Of a stretch of DNA of 64,000 nt, positions 44,021-56,880 are shown piece after piece. Every line of letters starts with the position of its first letter. Within the stretch, counting starts at the first letter, position 1. The DNA is from Cricetomys ansorgei (taxonomy: Eukaryota > Chordata > Mammalia > Rodentia > Nesomyidae): contig JAMJFZ010001657.1 in NCBI GenBank assembly GCA_026225945.1, positions 3,768,501 through 3,832,500 of the forward strand, given 5' to 3'. The translations under genes and the position numbers were made by a program. The notes below the pieces were generated by a model. It saw only the letters and a list, made by a program, of their open reading frames with translations, made no database searches and was not told the origin of the DNA.

Positions 44021-44139
44021 GTGAGTGTTATCAGCTCTACTGTTTAACATTTAGGGGTTGGGGAGTCTCCAGGGAGACCCACCATCGAGAGGGGTCTGCA
44101 TTTCAAAGCGCACAGGAAGGGCTCCCTGGTGGGCACTAG

Positions 44140-45150
44140 CCAGTGGGAACTAGAATTTTCTTTCCCTCTTTCTACTCCAGTCTCCTTTGCAACCGGTCTG
44201 AAGGCACTTTGTCAGCTGCAGTAAAGAGGAGCTGCTACAGAATAGTTAGCTGATCTCTTTAAGGAGCATGTCAACTTTTCTTAATACCCTTAAGCCTGTT
44301 TAATTTGAATCTACTTGCTCTCTTTAGAGTCCCCACTAAACACTTAAGCAGACTGTGGAATACTGCTTGCCCTCTGCTGTGGGTAGGGAAGAAAGTCCTC
44401 TTGGCTTGAAAATTACCTCTATGCTTATTCTGGACAAACCTGATGGTGACATTGAGTTAAAGGTCCATGTCCTTGTGTTAGTGATAGTGTGTGCTTAGGA
44501 TCTGCCCGTGCTTGTTTTGTTTTCTGAATTCAGTATGGACGAGAATACAGTAAGCCACTTAAGACAACAGAAATGGTTTTTGATGTCCAAACCAATTAAA
44601 AACCTTAAAGAATCCACGGTAACAATTCCAGTAAGCAAATACTCTTTCATTGTAGTAGCGAGTTTGAAAACAGATGCCACTCTTACCCAAAGTCATCCCG
44701 AAAGTTGCAGATGACAGCTTGAAAATGGTACAATAATGTTGCGAATCCAATTTTTGCAGATGCGAAATTAGCTGTTGTCAAAATTAATTAGCTCATTATA
44801 AGTATCAACAAGCCAATCCACTCAGAACAGTCCTGTCTCCAAAAGGTCTTCAATGTAATCCCAAAGTGCTTCATTGCTTTGCTATTTTTACTTTGTAAGT
44901 TAAAATACAGGCTCATACACTGGCCACTACTAACTCTAACAAACACAAAAATCATAGCAAATAATAATAATAGCACAATCACTCTCAAGTTCCTTTGAGC
45001 CTAGTATCAATTACAATACCATACTTTGCAACTCTGTGTCAGAATAATAGGTCTAGTTTTGAGTGCCAGCTATGCCCCAGATGTTGACCAGACTTTTCAA
45101 CAACTGCCCTCCTGCCACCTGTCGGGGGAAAGACACTTTTCAAGTTCTAC
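44140..45150. other. Apparently single-copy intron sequence
   Basis: About 1 kb with no repeat I recognise and no gene. Confidence 0.45.
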
Positions 45151-45154
45151 CAAA

Positions 45155-45315
45155 TACAGCCACCAGCCACGTGTAACTGTTTAAAAGTGGATTAAAATTA
45201 AATTATACCCAAATTCTACTTCTCAGTCTCACTAGCCACTTTTCATGTGCTCAATGGTCAGCTGTGACCAGTAGTTGGCTTCTCAGACAGTAGGGCACAG
45301 ATGATTTCCTCTGTT
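45155..45315 (+). mobile_element. MER5A-type hAT DNA transposon fragment
   Basis: AGCCACCAGCCACGTGTAAC, TTCTCAGTCTCACTAGCCAC, TTTTCATGTGCTCAATGG and ACCAGTAGTTGGCTTCTC follow MER5A order. Confidence 0.75.
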
Positions 45316-47504
45316 GCAGGGTTTCTGTAGAACAGGGCTACTGGAGAGGCTGACCCACCACAGAGCCTTCCTTGTGACTGCCTGTCACTGTTCCTAACTC
45401 TTGTCCTGGAAGGATGTGGGAGCTTTGAGTTTACTGAAGCTACACTCGTTAGCCTCTCTGCTTACTTCCCTTCCCATGTCTCTCTCTTTTTGCCTCCTGG
45501 AAGGTAGCTGCACCTGCTCACTCCGCAAGTGCCTGTTGAACCCTGCTTTAGCCTCTAAGGGTGAACAAGGCCGAAAGTCCTTGCCCATGAAGTAGACGTG
45601 TGTGAATACGCCCTAAAAAGTTAAGGATTACTAAGCACTATCAAAAAGTCATCAGAGTGAGAGGCCAAATAACACAAGGATGGTGGACTGGGTGGTCTGG
45701 GAAATTCTATGCAGTGTAGGGAATATTGGAGCAGAGCCCTGACTGAACTAAGCTTGTAAAATCCAGAGAGAGGAGCAGGTGCAGAGAAGGGAAAGCCTCA
45801 CCTGCTCAAGCAAGGGCGAGAGGCTGAGGGCAGATGAAGTCACATCATGTGGGGTCTTTTTGGTCAAAGTAAAATTTTGCATTTTTGTCTACTTGTGATT
45901 GGAAGCCAGGGAAGGGGTTTTAGCGACCGAATTGCTCATCTTTCTGTTTTGTAATGATTATTATGGTAGCTGAGTGGAGAATGGCCTATTGCAAGCCAGA
46001 GTGGGAACAGGGAGACCAGCTAGGAGACTTTAGAAAGGTCTGGGAGAGAGGTCGTGAAGCCTCGGACTCTGGTGTCCTGTGCAAGTGGCATCAGTAAGGA
46101 GTGACCACACTCAGCACTTCCTTCAAAGGCAGAGTTGACAAAACTGGACGTGGAAAAGGGTAAAGAAGAAACCAAGTGTGATGTCTAGGTTCAGAAACTG
46201 AATAACAGAGTAAATGGTGATATATTTGACAGAAACTGAAAAAAAAAGAGAGAGAGAATGAGAAGTCTGGGGGCCTGGAGAAGGTGGGCCACCAGAGCAT
46301 TTTTTCTCCACCGCGCTGGGAATGTCTGTTAGACACCCGAGTGCCTGCCGGGTGAGCAGCAGACGTGTGAACTGGGGGCTTTGAAGGGATGTGGGCTAAG
46401 AGTAAAACCGTGGACGCATCGGTGTGTACCGTAAGAAGCACAGGGAGGTCTGCCAGTGAGGAGGCATCCAGAGGAAAGATAGAGAAGTGAGCCTCAGAGG
46501 GGACAGACAGGGAGGGTAGCAGACAGCAAAGGAGAGGAGAAGTGACCCGCAGGTAGCAGGAAGATTAGGAGACTGTGATATCCCCTGAGGCAGAAGGAAA
46601 ATGTTTTTTTAAAAAAAACAAAAAACAAAAGCAAGAATTGTCGCTTGTGGCACACGCAGTTCCCAGGTAGAGCAAGTGGAGAACTGAACCCTGGCAGTGG
46701 TAAGGCTTTCCTTAATGATGGACAATGATCAGACGAGGCCGATAGCTTCTATCGAGGGAAGGGACAAAGCCCAACTGTGCATCTTCTAGGAAGAATGGAA
46801 GATGAAGTGGCATGAAGGAAAACAGGCAACTGTTAGGAAAAGTTTTGCTTGAGGGGAGCTGGGAAAGGGTATTGCTGGAGAGAGGCAATTCTCAAAGGTG
46901 GGAGATAGGCTGTTGTGTTTATATCCTGATGAGAAATGTCAGATAGAGCAGGACACCAATGGCAAGAAGTGTCCAAGAGAAAGAAATGGCAAAGAAAGAA
47001 TGGAAAGATGCATACAGTACACCCTGGCTTTCCATTGCATGGCAAGCTAGTTAAAAAGATAAACTGCACAGTTGACATGGGCCTGAGGGACTGATGCCCA
47101 AACAGTACTAGTACCATGTGCTGAGGAATATAGCAGTCATATTCATCCGGCCGTCAATGTAGAAGCCTCTAGAAGTAGCACTGCTAATGGAGCATGCTCT
47201 TAAGACAGCACTACTTCAGCGGGGCTGTCAGTGAGATGTTATTTGTTTTCATCAGCAGCGGTCTTAAGAACATTTTTTCACACAAGATGTGAACAGAAAA
47301 ACAAATATGTCATTATGTTATCAAACCCCAAGAGACGAGGTCTTCAATCCGCATTAGGCGAGTCAAGAGTGAAAAAATTAGAAATAAAGCAGAGGCCGGA
47401 AGGAAGTGGGTAAGCCAAGCTGAGAAGTGAAACACCCACAAGCAAGCTGTCTAAGGAAAAGTATCTGAGTGGACTCCATTTCACCACCAAAGATTCCTGG
47501 CCAG
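45316..47504. other. Intron sequence with decayed old repeats
   Basis: The 45,680-46,120 stretch (AGCAGAGCCCTGACTG, GAGAGGAGCAGGTGCAGAG, GATTGGAAGCCAGGGAAGGG) resembles a widespread ancient mammalian repeat whose family I cannot name. The rest is unremarkable; no gene is seen. Confidence 0.4.
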
Positions 47505-47655
47505 TAAGGTATGATGGCTCATCCCTGTAATCTCAGCACTTGACAGGTGAAGGCAGGGAGAGCAAGAGTTCAAGGTCACCCTCACTACCCTACACTCAAG
47601 CTACAGTGAGTTTGAGTACAGCCTGGGTTACGAGAGACCCTGTCTTTCAAAAGTC
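47505..47655 (+). repeat. Old B1-type SINE
   Basis: AGTAAGGTATGATGGCTCAT, CCTGTAATCTCAGCACTTGA, GAGTTTGAGTACAGCCTGGG and GAGAGACCCTGTCTTTC are B1/proto-B1 blocks; a short internal duplication or insertion separates the two halves. Confidence 0.75.
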
Positions 47656-49664
47656 CTCACTGAGGACCAGGAGGAGGTTCTGTGGCTCTGCCATTGCTAT
47701 GAGATGCCCCATTCTGCAAAGCTCTCCCCACTGAGCCTGGGGTGCATGCTGGATTGAATAGTGTGTCTGCAGGTTAAGAATCTAACTGAAATGCTTTCAA
47801 ACCTAAGTCTTTCTTGTTCAGTTTCCTTTCTCCAAGTCAAATGTATGGTTGAAAGCCAGAAGCCATTCACCTGAGGGAGAGCACACCGGAGGCTTCCATC
47901 AGCTATTCCGACTTTGCAGTGGCAGCTTGTAAAAAGTGAGGGTTGGTGGTAGAGATGAGTAGAGAGACTGGGAAGGTGTCAGCCTTCAATGGTGGGAAGG
48001 ATGGAAGGATCGAGACTGTCCCCTAAGGAAGGTGCATCAGCTGCATGATATCGTCTTCGGTACTTGATCTCTTGTCTGTTACCTTCTACTTCCTAAGGCC
48101 TGAGATTCAGACCGCAGTTCTCCTTTTCATACCATACAAACCAGCTTTCCCTATACTCCCTAGCTCAGGACAAACGGCAACAATTACTGATTTTATCAGG
48201 ATTTATATGAGCTACAAATCATTACAATGTGTTAACATATGGCTGTTGCCCTGGGGTATTGGTTGTTGTCCCAGAGGGTGACATGCGGATGTCCCTGGAG
48301 ATATGAGAGGGAGAGAGCATCAGAAAGCAAGAGGTGAAGGAGACAACGTTTCTCAACATATAGTTATTGTCTGAATTCTGCATATAGTACCCTATTTCAG
48401 TACAATGCCTGGCATTGCTGTTGGGTCTACACTGTTGCTTCCGCATCAAAGGAGGCGATAAACGAATTGAGATTTGACTTATAAGGGCAGAGAACATTTG
48501 AGAACTGTGCTTCTCAGAAGACAGGAAACGCACAGTGGCAGCGAGGGAGAATGTGTTCCAAGCTGGGATGCTCGGGTGGAGGAGGAGCTGGGGAGATGCG
48601 TACCAAATGGCAGCAGAGAAAACGATTTGTTTACCCAATAAAATTTCATAGACTGTCTACTATGTTTTAGGCGGCTGGAGAATCACTGGAGATAATGATG
48701 ACAAATCCCTGAAAAAAATCAGAACAATTAAATACCTAGCAAAGTTCCAGACAGTGATAAGTGGAAATACAGCCAAGAGAAAGCATGGATGTATAGAATG
48801 GCTTCTAGATGCCACATCATGACTGGTTCCTCAGTGGGTGCCCAGATAACAGGTGTCAGTCATCGCCTCCCTGTAGGTTGTATGGGCCAGGGCCCTGGTT
48901 ACTACAGAAAAGGTTCTTAGAGACTGTGGTGTGAAGGTGATCTAATAGTGATGAGGGTTTAAGATAAAAGATCAATGTTTCAGGTACTCCGACCACATCA
49001 CAAACTACCCCACAACTGTGGCAAAAGGTAGCGTCCATCTTAACGGCATGAGAGTCTGTGGACATAAGTCAGAACCCAGCGTGGCTGCTGGGCAGAATGG
49101 GCTTGTGTGAGGGTGGCCTCTCTTCCTCCTATGATTTAAATCAATTTTCTTATAGCGGACCATTGACTCTGTGATGGAGCATTAGCTGCCAGGCCTCTGT
49201 GGAACAAACTGAATCCATCTCTGGCTTAACATCACTGCTGCCTTTCTGGATCAAAGCAAGTCAAGAGACCCCCCTAAGTCCAAAGGCAAGAGATGCAGAC
49301 CGGTGCCTTGATATGAGAGGAGTGAATACATGCAGGACTGGGGGATTATTGCAGTCTTCTTGCAAAGTACTGATCACGAGTTGCCAAATAGCCTCTCTCT
49401 TTTATCTGCCAGCTATGTTGAGAATTTCTCATGAGCTGGACTTTTTGTCCTCCCTGCAGCTTTCCAGTTTCCAGAGTGAGACAGACATACAAACAACCCC
49501 AAACTGTGTACAACCCTAGAAAGTAGTCTAGTAGATGGTAACCTTAAAAGTCCATACGGTGGACTAAGGTGGTACTAGGCAGGCAGAGCTGAAATTCTCT
49601 CACAGAAGGACCTAACCTTTGAGCCAAGATCTATAGGACTGGTTGAACATTAGTGGTTAAAAGT
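47656..49664. other. Intron sequence without recognised features
   Basis: About 2 kb. Minus-strand 138-codon frame at 48,222-48,638 has no domain. Some short blocks recall ancient repeats but are not assignable. Confidence 0.4.
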
Positions 49665-49900
49665 AAGTGGGAGAGCGGAGTATGTGGTTCCATTGGCAGA
49701 GTACTTATGCAACATGCATGAAACCCTGGGTTCCATCCCCAGCACTGAAAAAACTAGGCATGGTGGTGCACATGTGTAATTGCAGCACTCAGAGGTGGAA
49801 GCAGGATCTTCAGAAGTTCAAGGTCATTGTCCACTATATAGTAAGTTCAAGGGCTAGCCTGGGCTACATGATACCTCATATAAATAAATAAATAAATAGA

Positions 49901-49925
<25 letters not shown>
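49665..49925 (+). repeat. B4 SINE (ID-like head fused to B1-like body)
   Basis: ATGTGGTTCCATTGGCAGAG and GGTTCCATCCCCAGCACTG form the ID-like part. CTAGGCATGGTGGTGCACAT and GTTCAAGGGCTAGCCTGGGC form the B1 part, followed by an (AAAT)n tail. Confidence 0.85.
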
Positions 49926-49931
<6 letters not shown>

Positions 49932-49972
49932 AGGCAGGAGGAAATGGACCCTGGGCTACATGATACCTCATC

Positions 49973-50023
<51 letters not shown>

Positions 50024-50042
50024 AGGCAGGAGGAAATGGACC
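49861..50042. repeat. 92-bp tandem duplication of a SINE tail
   Basis: Two copies start at 49,861 and 49,953. Each has GGGCTACATGATACCTCAT, an (AAAT)n stretch, then AAAGGCAGGAGGAAATGGACC. They differ at only a few positions, so the duplication is recent. Confidence 0.9.
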
Positions 50043-50809
50043 GTGCAAAGAATATGGTAGGGCCAGCCTGATATACATACGGACTTTCTGTATGGTCACT
50101 GTGGCCAGAGTCATTCAGTGTCAGATGAAGCTGCAAAGAGAGGTACCAGTTCAGGCAAGGTTTGGTAGCCATTTTACAAGTTGTTTTTAATCTGATGACG
50201 GCCAGGGCACAGAGATGACAAGTTCATCATCTCAAAGACTTGATGAAAGTAAGATTGTGGATAGACCAGTTGGGGAACCTTCCCATCAGACAAACTGACA
50301 TATCTCCTGCCAGGTATGATCTGTATTACGTGCAGTTTCTGGGAGCCTCTGCATGGTCCTGGGTGCCTTTTGGTCATGGCCTTCTGAGCTCTGATTTACA
50401 AGAAAACATGTCTCATCATCACAAAATAGTGTATCTGCAGTATGTTGGCTTTAAATTAACTCTGGCTCCCTCCACAAGACAAATCTGCCTGTGAAGACAG
50501 ACTGTCATATTCAAAAGAATGTACTTCAGACTTGGGGACTGTGGGCTGTGTCGACTCCTGCAGTGCTTTGAACAATAGCCGACACTTTCAAAGCAGGCAG
50601 TAGCCTGGCGAGTTCTCAGGCTGGGGAAGCCTAACTGTGTAGGTACCGTGTAGGGCACACGCTGCTGTGGCTGTACCTCAGAGTCTGGGCGGGGACCAGG
50701 ACGTGTTCAGAGGCATTTCCTGTGTCTCCTGGGTTTCTTCTCCTCCCACCCTACTGTTGAGTGTTCCAGTCTAACCCCTATATAGTGGCCTTTCATTTTT
50801 TATAGCAGA
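50043..50809. other. Intron sequence without recognised features
   Basis: No repeat or gene is recognised. Overlapping opposite-strand frames look fortuitous. Confidence 0.4.
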
Positions 50810-50844
50810 TTTTTCTATTTGAATATTTCTCTACACATTTATGT

Positions 50845-50946
50845 TAGACATATGTATATATGTATGTATGACTAACATAAATATATATACTTATATTATT
50901 TATATTTATTAATTTTATTATATATAATATACAATTATATATACTA

Positions 50947-50978
<32 letters not shown>

Positions 50979-50982
50979 AAAT
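50845..50982. repeat. AT-rich tract with TA repeats
   Basis: Nearly pure A and T with a perfect (TA)n run (about 50,955-50,978) and self-complementary TATATAAT blocks. Confidence 0.9.
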
Positions 50983-51178
50983 TTCTCTTTGGTGAAATTG
51001 CTTTTCTGTGCTTTGAGGCCAGTTTTTCTCTTTCTTTATTGTCGTTCATCCATGGAAAACAGTAATCACTCACAAATACTGGCTTGCCTGCATTCTTCTG
51101 CAGAACTCAGATGGGCTGAGACATAGCTGCTTCATTAGAAAAAATGTTTTTTTGATCTTTCATATTTCCACAGCAACA

Positions 51179-51694
51179 TGCACACATACACACACACATA
51201 ACACACACACACATACAAACATACACACACACAGAAACATACAACACACACACACCACACACACACACACAAACATACACACACACACACCACACACACA
51301 CACACAAACATACACACACACCACACATGCATACACACATACACCACACACACACACACCACACACACACACATACACACACACATGCATACACACACAC
51401 AAACATACAACACACACACACACCACACACACACAAACATACAACACACACACACCACACACACACACACAAACATACACACACACCACACATGCATACA
51501 CACATACACCACACACACACACCACACACACATACCACACAAACACCACACACACATACAAACATACACACACACCACATATGCATACACACACACACAC
51601 TCACCACACACACCACACACACACACACAAACATACACACACACATGCATACACACACACAAACACACTCACCACACACACACACACACACACA

Positions 51695-51729
<35 letters not shown>
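51179..51729. repeat. CA-rich array with higher-order units
   Basis: About 550 bp of CACACA interrupted by AAACATACAC, ACCACACATGCATACAC and CATACACCACAC. The block AAACATACACACACACCACA recurs at 51,306, 51,471 and 51,560 with long identical flanks between the first two, showing segmental copying inside the array. The long frames through it encode only His-Thr or Cys-Val repeats and are not genes. Confidence 0.95.
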
Positions 51730-51730
<1 letters not shown>

Positions 51731-52214
51731 CCACTCCCACACTTTTAACAGCATCTCTGAGATTTTAATTAGCTCCCTCAGATCTGATCACTTTTGTACC
51801 GTCCTACCTGCCCCTCCCCTTCACCTGACTCAATGCCTTTGCAACTAGGACACCATTCTACATCAGGCTATTTCTAAACCACAGAAACTTATTTACTACA
51901 GCTCTGATGCTGGTGTGTCCAAGACCCAGGCACCAGTGGATTGGGTTTGTGGTGAGTTTCTATATTCTGGTCCATACATTGTTCTAGCTATCTGGTAGAA
52001 AGGGACCTTTGGGGGATCTTTTTTGTCGTCCCATCCTAAAGCCCCTACCTTCTAATACCATTCCATTGAAGGCTAGATGTGTTAACAAACACACTTTGGA
52101 GGACATGATCCCTCAGAGCAGAGTACTTGGCCTTCCAGGACTTTCCTCGAACATACTGACTACACCAGATTCTTGTAGAACTCAAGTGTTGTCAGAGGCA
52201 GGAAATAAAAGCTT
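51730..52214. other. Intron sequence without recognised features
   Basis: No gene or named repeat. Confidence 0.4.
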
Positions 52215-52515
52215 GTGTTAGCCAGCTTTCCATCACTACAATGGAATACCTGAGGTGATTAGCTTATAAAGAGAAAGAGGTTGTTTTGGTTCATGGCTTA
52301 GCAGGTTACAGTCAAAGGTCTGGTGGCCTCACGGCTTTGGGAGAGAGTTTGGGAGAGCAAGTATGTAACTCCATTAGCCAGAAACTCAACCAAGTAATGA
52401 GAGAGCAGGAATCTCTTTTCCCCTTTGGAGCTCACCCTTAGTGATGTGAGGACCTTCTGTAAATCCCCACCTCCTGAAGGTCCACAATGTCACCCAACAC
52501 AAGCCTGTATGGACC
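52215..52515 (-). mobile_element. MaLR LTR (reverse)
   Basis: AGCCAGCTTTCCATCACTAC, GATTAGCTTATAAAGAG, TTTTGGTTCATGGCTTAGC and AATCCCCACCTCCTGAAGGT correspond to a reverse MaLR LTR. Confidence 0.65.
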
Positions 52516-53379
52516 CATTACAGGATGTTCAATATACAGACTATGGCCTTAAATTTGTCTTATTAGTTGGTGTGTTTTTAGTGTCCTGCAAGGGGAGGTC
52601 TGTTAGCCTAGTAGCTGGTGTTCAGATATCTAGTCTGAACTCTCACCTGAGGAACCAGAGGCTGCTCACCCACAGACCACCTGCTGACCCAGCCATACCC
52701 TATCTTCACAACAACTATAGAGCTCAAGGTCTGCCTACCAGCCCACTGGCTCCTAGCTAGGGTCCACTTGCTCTAATGCCACTGGGCAGGGAGTCACTCT
52801 GTCCCAAGAGCCCCCTCACTCACTTTTGGTAATCTGAGCCAAACTCTCAGGAGTGTTTTCATTCTGGTCTCAGCACAGAGGGGAATGTGGGCGTTCCTGC
52901 ACACGTGTGCCGCCCCAGGCTGGTTCTCTGTCTCTGAACAGCTGCATAGACCCCCCTGCTAGACCACCTTCCACACACACTGGGAAGGGAGAGTTCAAGA
53001 AAATTCCCCCACCCTCCCATGTCTCCAGACAATTTCAATGGCTCCTCCATCTGAGTTGAGGAGGGAGGGAGCGCTCCAAACAAGTGATTACCTGCCCTTT
53101 CCCACCATGTCCTTTTCTTCTCTTCATAACCCGGCAGAGCAGACAGGGGCCCATGCCTCTTCTTTGGCAAACAAATAGGACTCTACTTTGAATCTTGTCC
53201 CCCCTTCCCAGGGTGGCATCCATCTTCTGTAGAAGCATCATAGCTAGTGGACTGCTAAGAGAGAGAAACAGGTCTAACAAGAATGGAGAGCTGTTTATAT
53301 AATACATGGTGACCATTTCTATTTGCATTTTGAATTTTTATGGGGTTTACTTTTTTCAATCACATAGACATAGAAAGTA
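52516..53379. other. Intron sequence without recognised features
   Basis: No gene or named repeat; overlapping frames on opposite strands have no domain. Confidence 0.4.
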
Positions 53380-55260
53380 GCTATGCAGTCAGATATTTCA
53401 ATCTGTTTCTTCACAGAATGCGTCCCCTGGGGATACCGGAGGGGCTTCCCCAGTGTGTCAGATGATAGTCTGTTTCTTTTAAATAAATCATTGTGTATAT
53501 TCTAGCTGGAAGTTTTTGTTTGTATTTTGGTAGACGGCACATAACTGCTTTAATTTTGAAATAGTTTGAGATCTGTCTCCACAGATTTATTGAATAATCC
53601 ATCAGGGCCTATCATACTTTGAAAATGCCATTTATCATATTAAAAGGGATCTTGGATCTATTTTATTTCTCTCCCATTCATCTGTCTCTGTACTGTTCAG
53701 CATTGATGCCACATTAATTGAATATCTGTGCCTTTGTAATACTTTATTTTCATTTAGTCTTTCACAGACCCCCTACATATTTGTAAGAAACTTTGGTTAG
53801 TTTAAGACCATATGGTTTAGGTCTCCTCAGCGAAGTTCTTTTTCAAAATTATCCCATGCGTTTTGGGGGGTGTCCACTCTTCCCAGGAACCTCTGGGCTC
53901 TTGGTGCTGCTGTGTATCTGGACCCACCTTTAAACTGTTGCTGCCTCTCCAATTTGATCCCACGTCTCCCAAAACCCATCTGTGACAGTGACATTAAGAG
54001 TTGTCGCTTTGATATTTTTAAAACACACACACATACATGACGCTGGCTCTTGGTTGTGGATCGATACCCTATAGGAAGGACCTCCCTATAGTTTATAGAA
54101 CTACTCGGGCCCAGTTTTAAAATGCATTTTAATTTATTTCCATTTTGGAACGTCATTTTATCAACGCTGTATTTACAGCCTCATCAAACACAGATTTTTT
54201 TCTTTTAAAGTCTATTTTGGTGCTATTGATCTATCAATGATATTGAGCTAATAAAACTGATCTCATCTAATCAAGTAGTATTCTATACCGTCGTTCTGTC
54301 TTCTATCCTCGGAGTAGACGCTGTTTGACTAGAAAGGTGCCCCGCTAAATATTTACTTCTAGTTTGCATTTCTGCTTCTGTGTGGAGTCATTCCATCAAC
54401 TTTACCACTTTCGGGTACCAGCTTTATAAAGTAAATTGTGACACTTGGCATTTTTTTTCTCCCATCAGTAACAGTTGAACTAGCGTAAGAATTATGTGTG
54501 CCCTGAAGCTTTGAAAACTTTGCCCCATAAAACACTTGGGCTTGGCTCCTTTTATGGACATAAGCCTTCGAGACCCGTTTCTCTCCCTTCCATGGATACC
54601 GATCTATTCCGATTGTCAGGTTTGATAATTTTTATTTCATTTCCCATTTTCCTTCTTCTTGCAGTTCAGCCTTTCAGTCTGGATTTATGTGTGACGTTCT
54701 ATAATTTTTTTTCTCTCTTGGATGTCTTTCTCGTCTCCCTCACTGGACACCAGCAACCTCTTCCTGTGCTCACTGGGATGCCCTAGAAGCCTGTCGATTT
54801 TATTAGTTAACTTTTTCAGGTTTCAGATTCATTATTTGCATCTGTTTTCTGAATAGATAATTCCATCTCTGGGGAGTTCTCTTTTTCATTTCCTGGTTAC
54901 AGTTTTGGTTTTTCAATATTAGCTTGACCGTGATGTCTATGTGTTTCGGGTCTCTCTTACTGAAGATTGAAAATGATCAGAGCTATTCCATCTTCTTCCA
55001 AGCACATTCTCATTTCCCCCCCTATGTCTCACTCTCTAGTTTCCTCACCTGCTTGGTCTGTATTTATAATTTTGGTTTTTCTTTTGTTCTGTGTAGGCAT
55101 CAAAGGGGTCCTTGTTGTCGGTGGTTAATTTGAAAATAATTGGTATTTTATTGCCTATTTTCTTAAAATTAATTCTAATTTACTCCATTCTAGTCAGAAA
55201 ATGTAAATGCGGTAATTTTGACGAGGGAAATAATTGAGGCTTTTAGAATTAATAGATGAT
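53380..55260 (-). mobile_element. Ancient L1M element (reverse), fragmented
   Basis: ATTTATTGAATAATCCATCA, AGTTTTATCATATTAAAA-like bases, TTAATTGAATATCTGTGCC, TATCATTTTCTGAATAGATA-like and ATTCTAATTTACTCCATTC blocks match the reverse strand of old mammalian L1 ORF2 in order. Parts of 53,960-54,900 are less clear. Numerous stops; not functional. Confidence 0.6.
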
Positions 55261-55449
55261 CAATAACTCACACGCTTGACAGATTTAGTTTATTAGGTGT
55301 ACACTGACTACGTTAGTAGTAATATTTTCAGATCCCTCACCCATCCTCTCATCTTTACCCCTGTCCATTATCCGGTTCGTCAAGTGTTCAGAGGGCTGGT
55401 GAACTCTCCCGCTGCTCCTGAGTTGCGGGCGTGCATTGCTAGATAGGAA
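55261..55449. other. Intron sequence without recognised features
   Basis: No feature is recognised. Confidence 0.4.
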
Positions 55450-55735
55450 GCTGTTTCTCAGCCCGGGGCTGCTGTAACAGAGCAGCACGGTCAGTGGTTT
55501 AAATAGCCTCACTTATTCATCAGAGCTCTGAAGGATCTGATGACTCCTGGCTCGGCTCAGGGGGAGGCATGATCAGCTTCCAGACTCATGGCCAGTCACC
55601 TTCTTCACAGGGCAAAAGGAGAATTAGGCCCATCTTCTCCTTATAAGGACGCCAGTCCCTTCATGAGTCTCCACCCCCATGACCTCATCGAATTCTAATT
55701 ACTTCCCATCAGCCCAAACCCCACCACACTGAAGA
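55450..55735 (-). mobile_element. MST/MLT1-type MaLR LTR (reverse)
   Basis: GGCTGCTGTAACAGAGCAGC, CTGAAGGATCTGATGACTCC, CTTATAAGGACGCCAGTCCC and CATGACCTCATCGAATTCTA follow the reverse consensus order. Confidence 0.75.
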
Positions 55736-56525
55736 CCGGAACTTCAACATACCAGTGTGGAAACATGAGCACTGTGTCCTTCGGTGCCACTGGTGTGTGC
55801 GCATCACGTAAGGCATCGACTGAATTCTTAGACTTCAGGATAGAAGCCACAACACTGATGTAAAGTGGGAAAACTGAGGCACCGGTTTGACTTCTTACTG
55901 GCCTTGTGTGGCTGCCTTCCCAGAGGCAACATCAAAGGGCCTCACCACCCAACTCTAGCTCCTGGGTCTCACTCACAGGCTGCTGCCCATCTTCTGCACA
56001 CCGCCTGCTTTATCCAAGGGAAGAAGAGGTTGCACTAGGCTGGTAGCTTTCAAACCTTGTTTCAGAATCTTGTGCAAATTGTACCCACGCTATAAACTGA
56101 ATAAAAGTGGCGCCTTGCTGGTGACAGCAGACTGGAAACCCTGATTACTAGCTCGAAGCACCAGCCCCCTTCCTGCTGGCAGACCTTCAAGAGGATCAGA
56201 ACCTAGGTTGCTCTTCGCCAAGGGTGTCGAATTCCAGACTGGGTAAATGGCCCTGAGACTGCTGCTGGGAAAGCGGTGGGCCTTTTCCAGAGGGAAGGAG
56301 GCGAAGCTGACCTGGGCTCATGGGCTGTCGTTATTCTGGAATGTCTGCAGAGCAGCAGCCTTTGCCCAAAAAGGGTTTGAGAAGGGAACAGTTTGCACAC
56401 TCACTTTTTTTTTTTTTTATGTGCTGTTCACATTTAGCTTAGGCATCTAGTTGCAAGTTAGAAACCTGCTATTCACAAGATAACAGTTTAGATCCATTCC
56501 TCACGAGGAGAAATGTTTTATAAGC
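55736..56525. other. Intron sequence without recognised features
   Basis: About 790 bp. No gene; a T-run lies near 56,406-56,420. Confidence 0.4.
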
Positions 56526-56527
56526 AT

Positions 56528-56880
56528 CCCTGTGGGTCCTCTGCGTGTTTCTTATTGTTACCTGGCTTGGTGATCTTGTAGAGCACTTAAAAGTTGGAGT
56601 TGGGCATGGGGGCAGGAGGTGGGTCTCTGACCCTTGAACCTGCACTTGGGACTCTTTTCCTCCTGCTGGGCTCCCTTGTCCAACCTTGATGTAGGGGCTC
56701 AAGCCAGGTCTTGTCCCCTTTTGATATGTCCTGTTTGATAACCCTGGGAAGCCTGCTCTGTTCTGGAGGGAAGTGGGGGAGCTGGGGGTTCTGGAAGGAG
56801 GGGAAGGGGAGGAGGATGGGGTCGGGATGTATTATATGAGATAGGGAAAAAAAAAGTGTAATAAAGAAAGAAAGAGGAAA
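56528..56880 (+). mobile_element. 5'-truncated rodent L1, 3' UTR only
   Basis: TGCACTTGGGACTCTTTTCC, CTTGTCCAACCTTGATG, GATAACCCTGGGAAGCCTGC and GGGGTCGGGATGTATTATAT match the rodent L1 3' UTR. It ends in an AAATAAAGAAAGAAAG tail. Confidence 0.85.

Noticed and set aside
44021..44139. Read-through extension of the receptor past the exon
   Set aside because: A GTGAGT donor sits exactly at the conserved exon end and the following 39 codons are unrelated to the receptor; this is intron.
49861..50042. CRISPR-like direct repeats
   Set aside because: Only two copies, both SINE tail with AAAT repeats, in a mammalian intron.
51107..51848. Long frames of 127-198 codons across the CA array
   Set aside because: They encode only His-Thr or Cys-Val runs in every phase on both strands, a result of the dinucleotide repeat.
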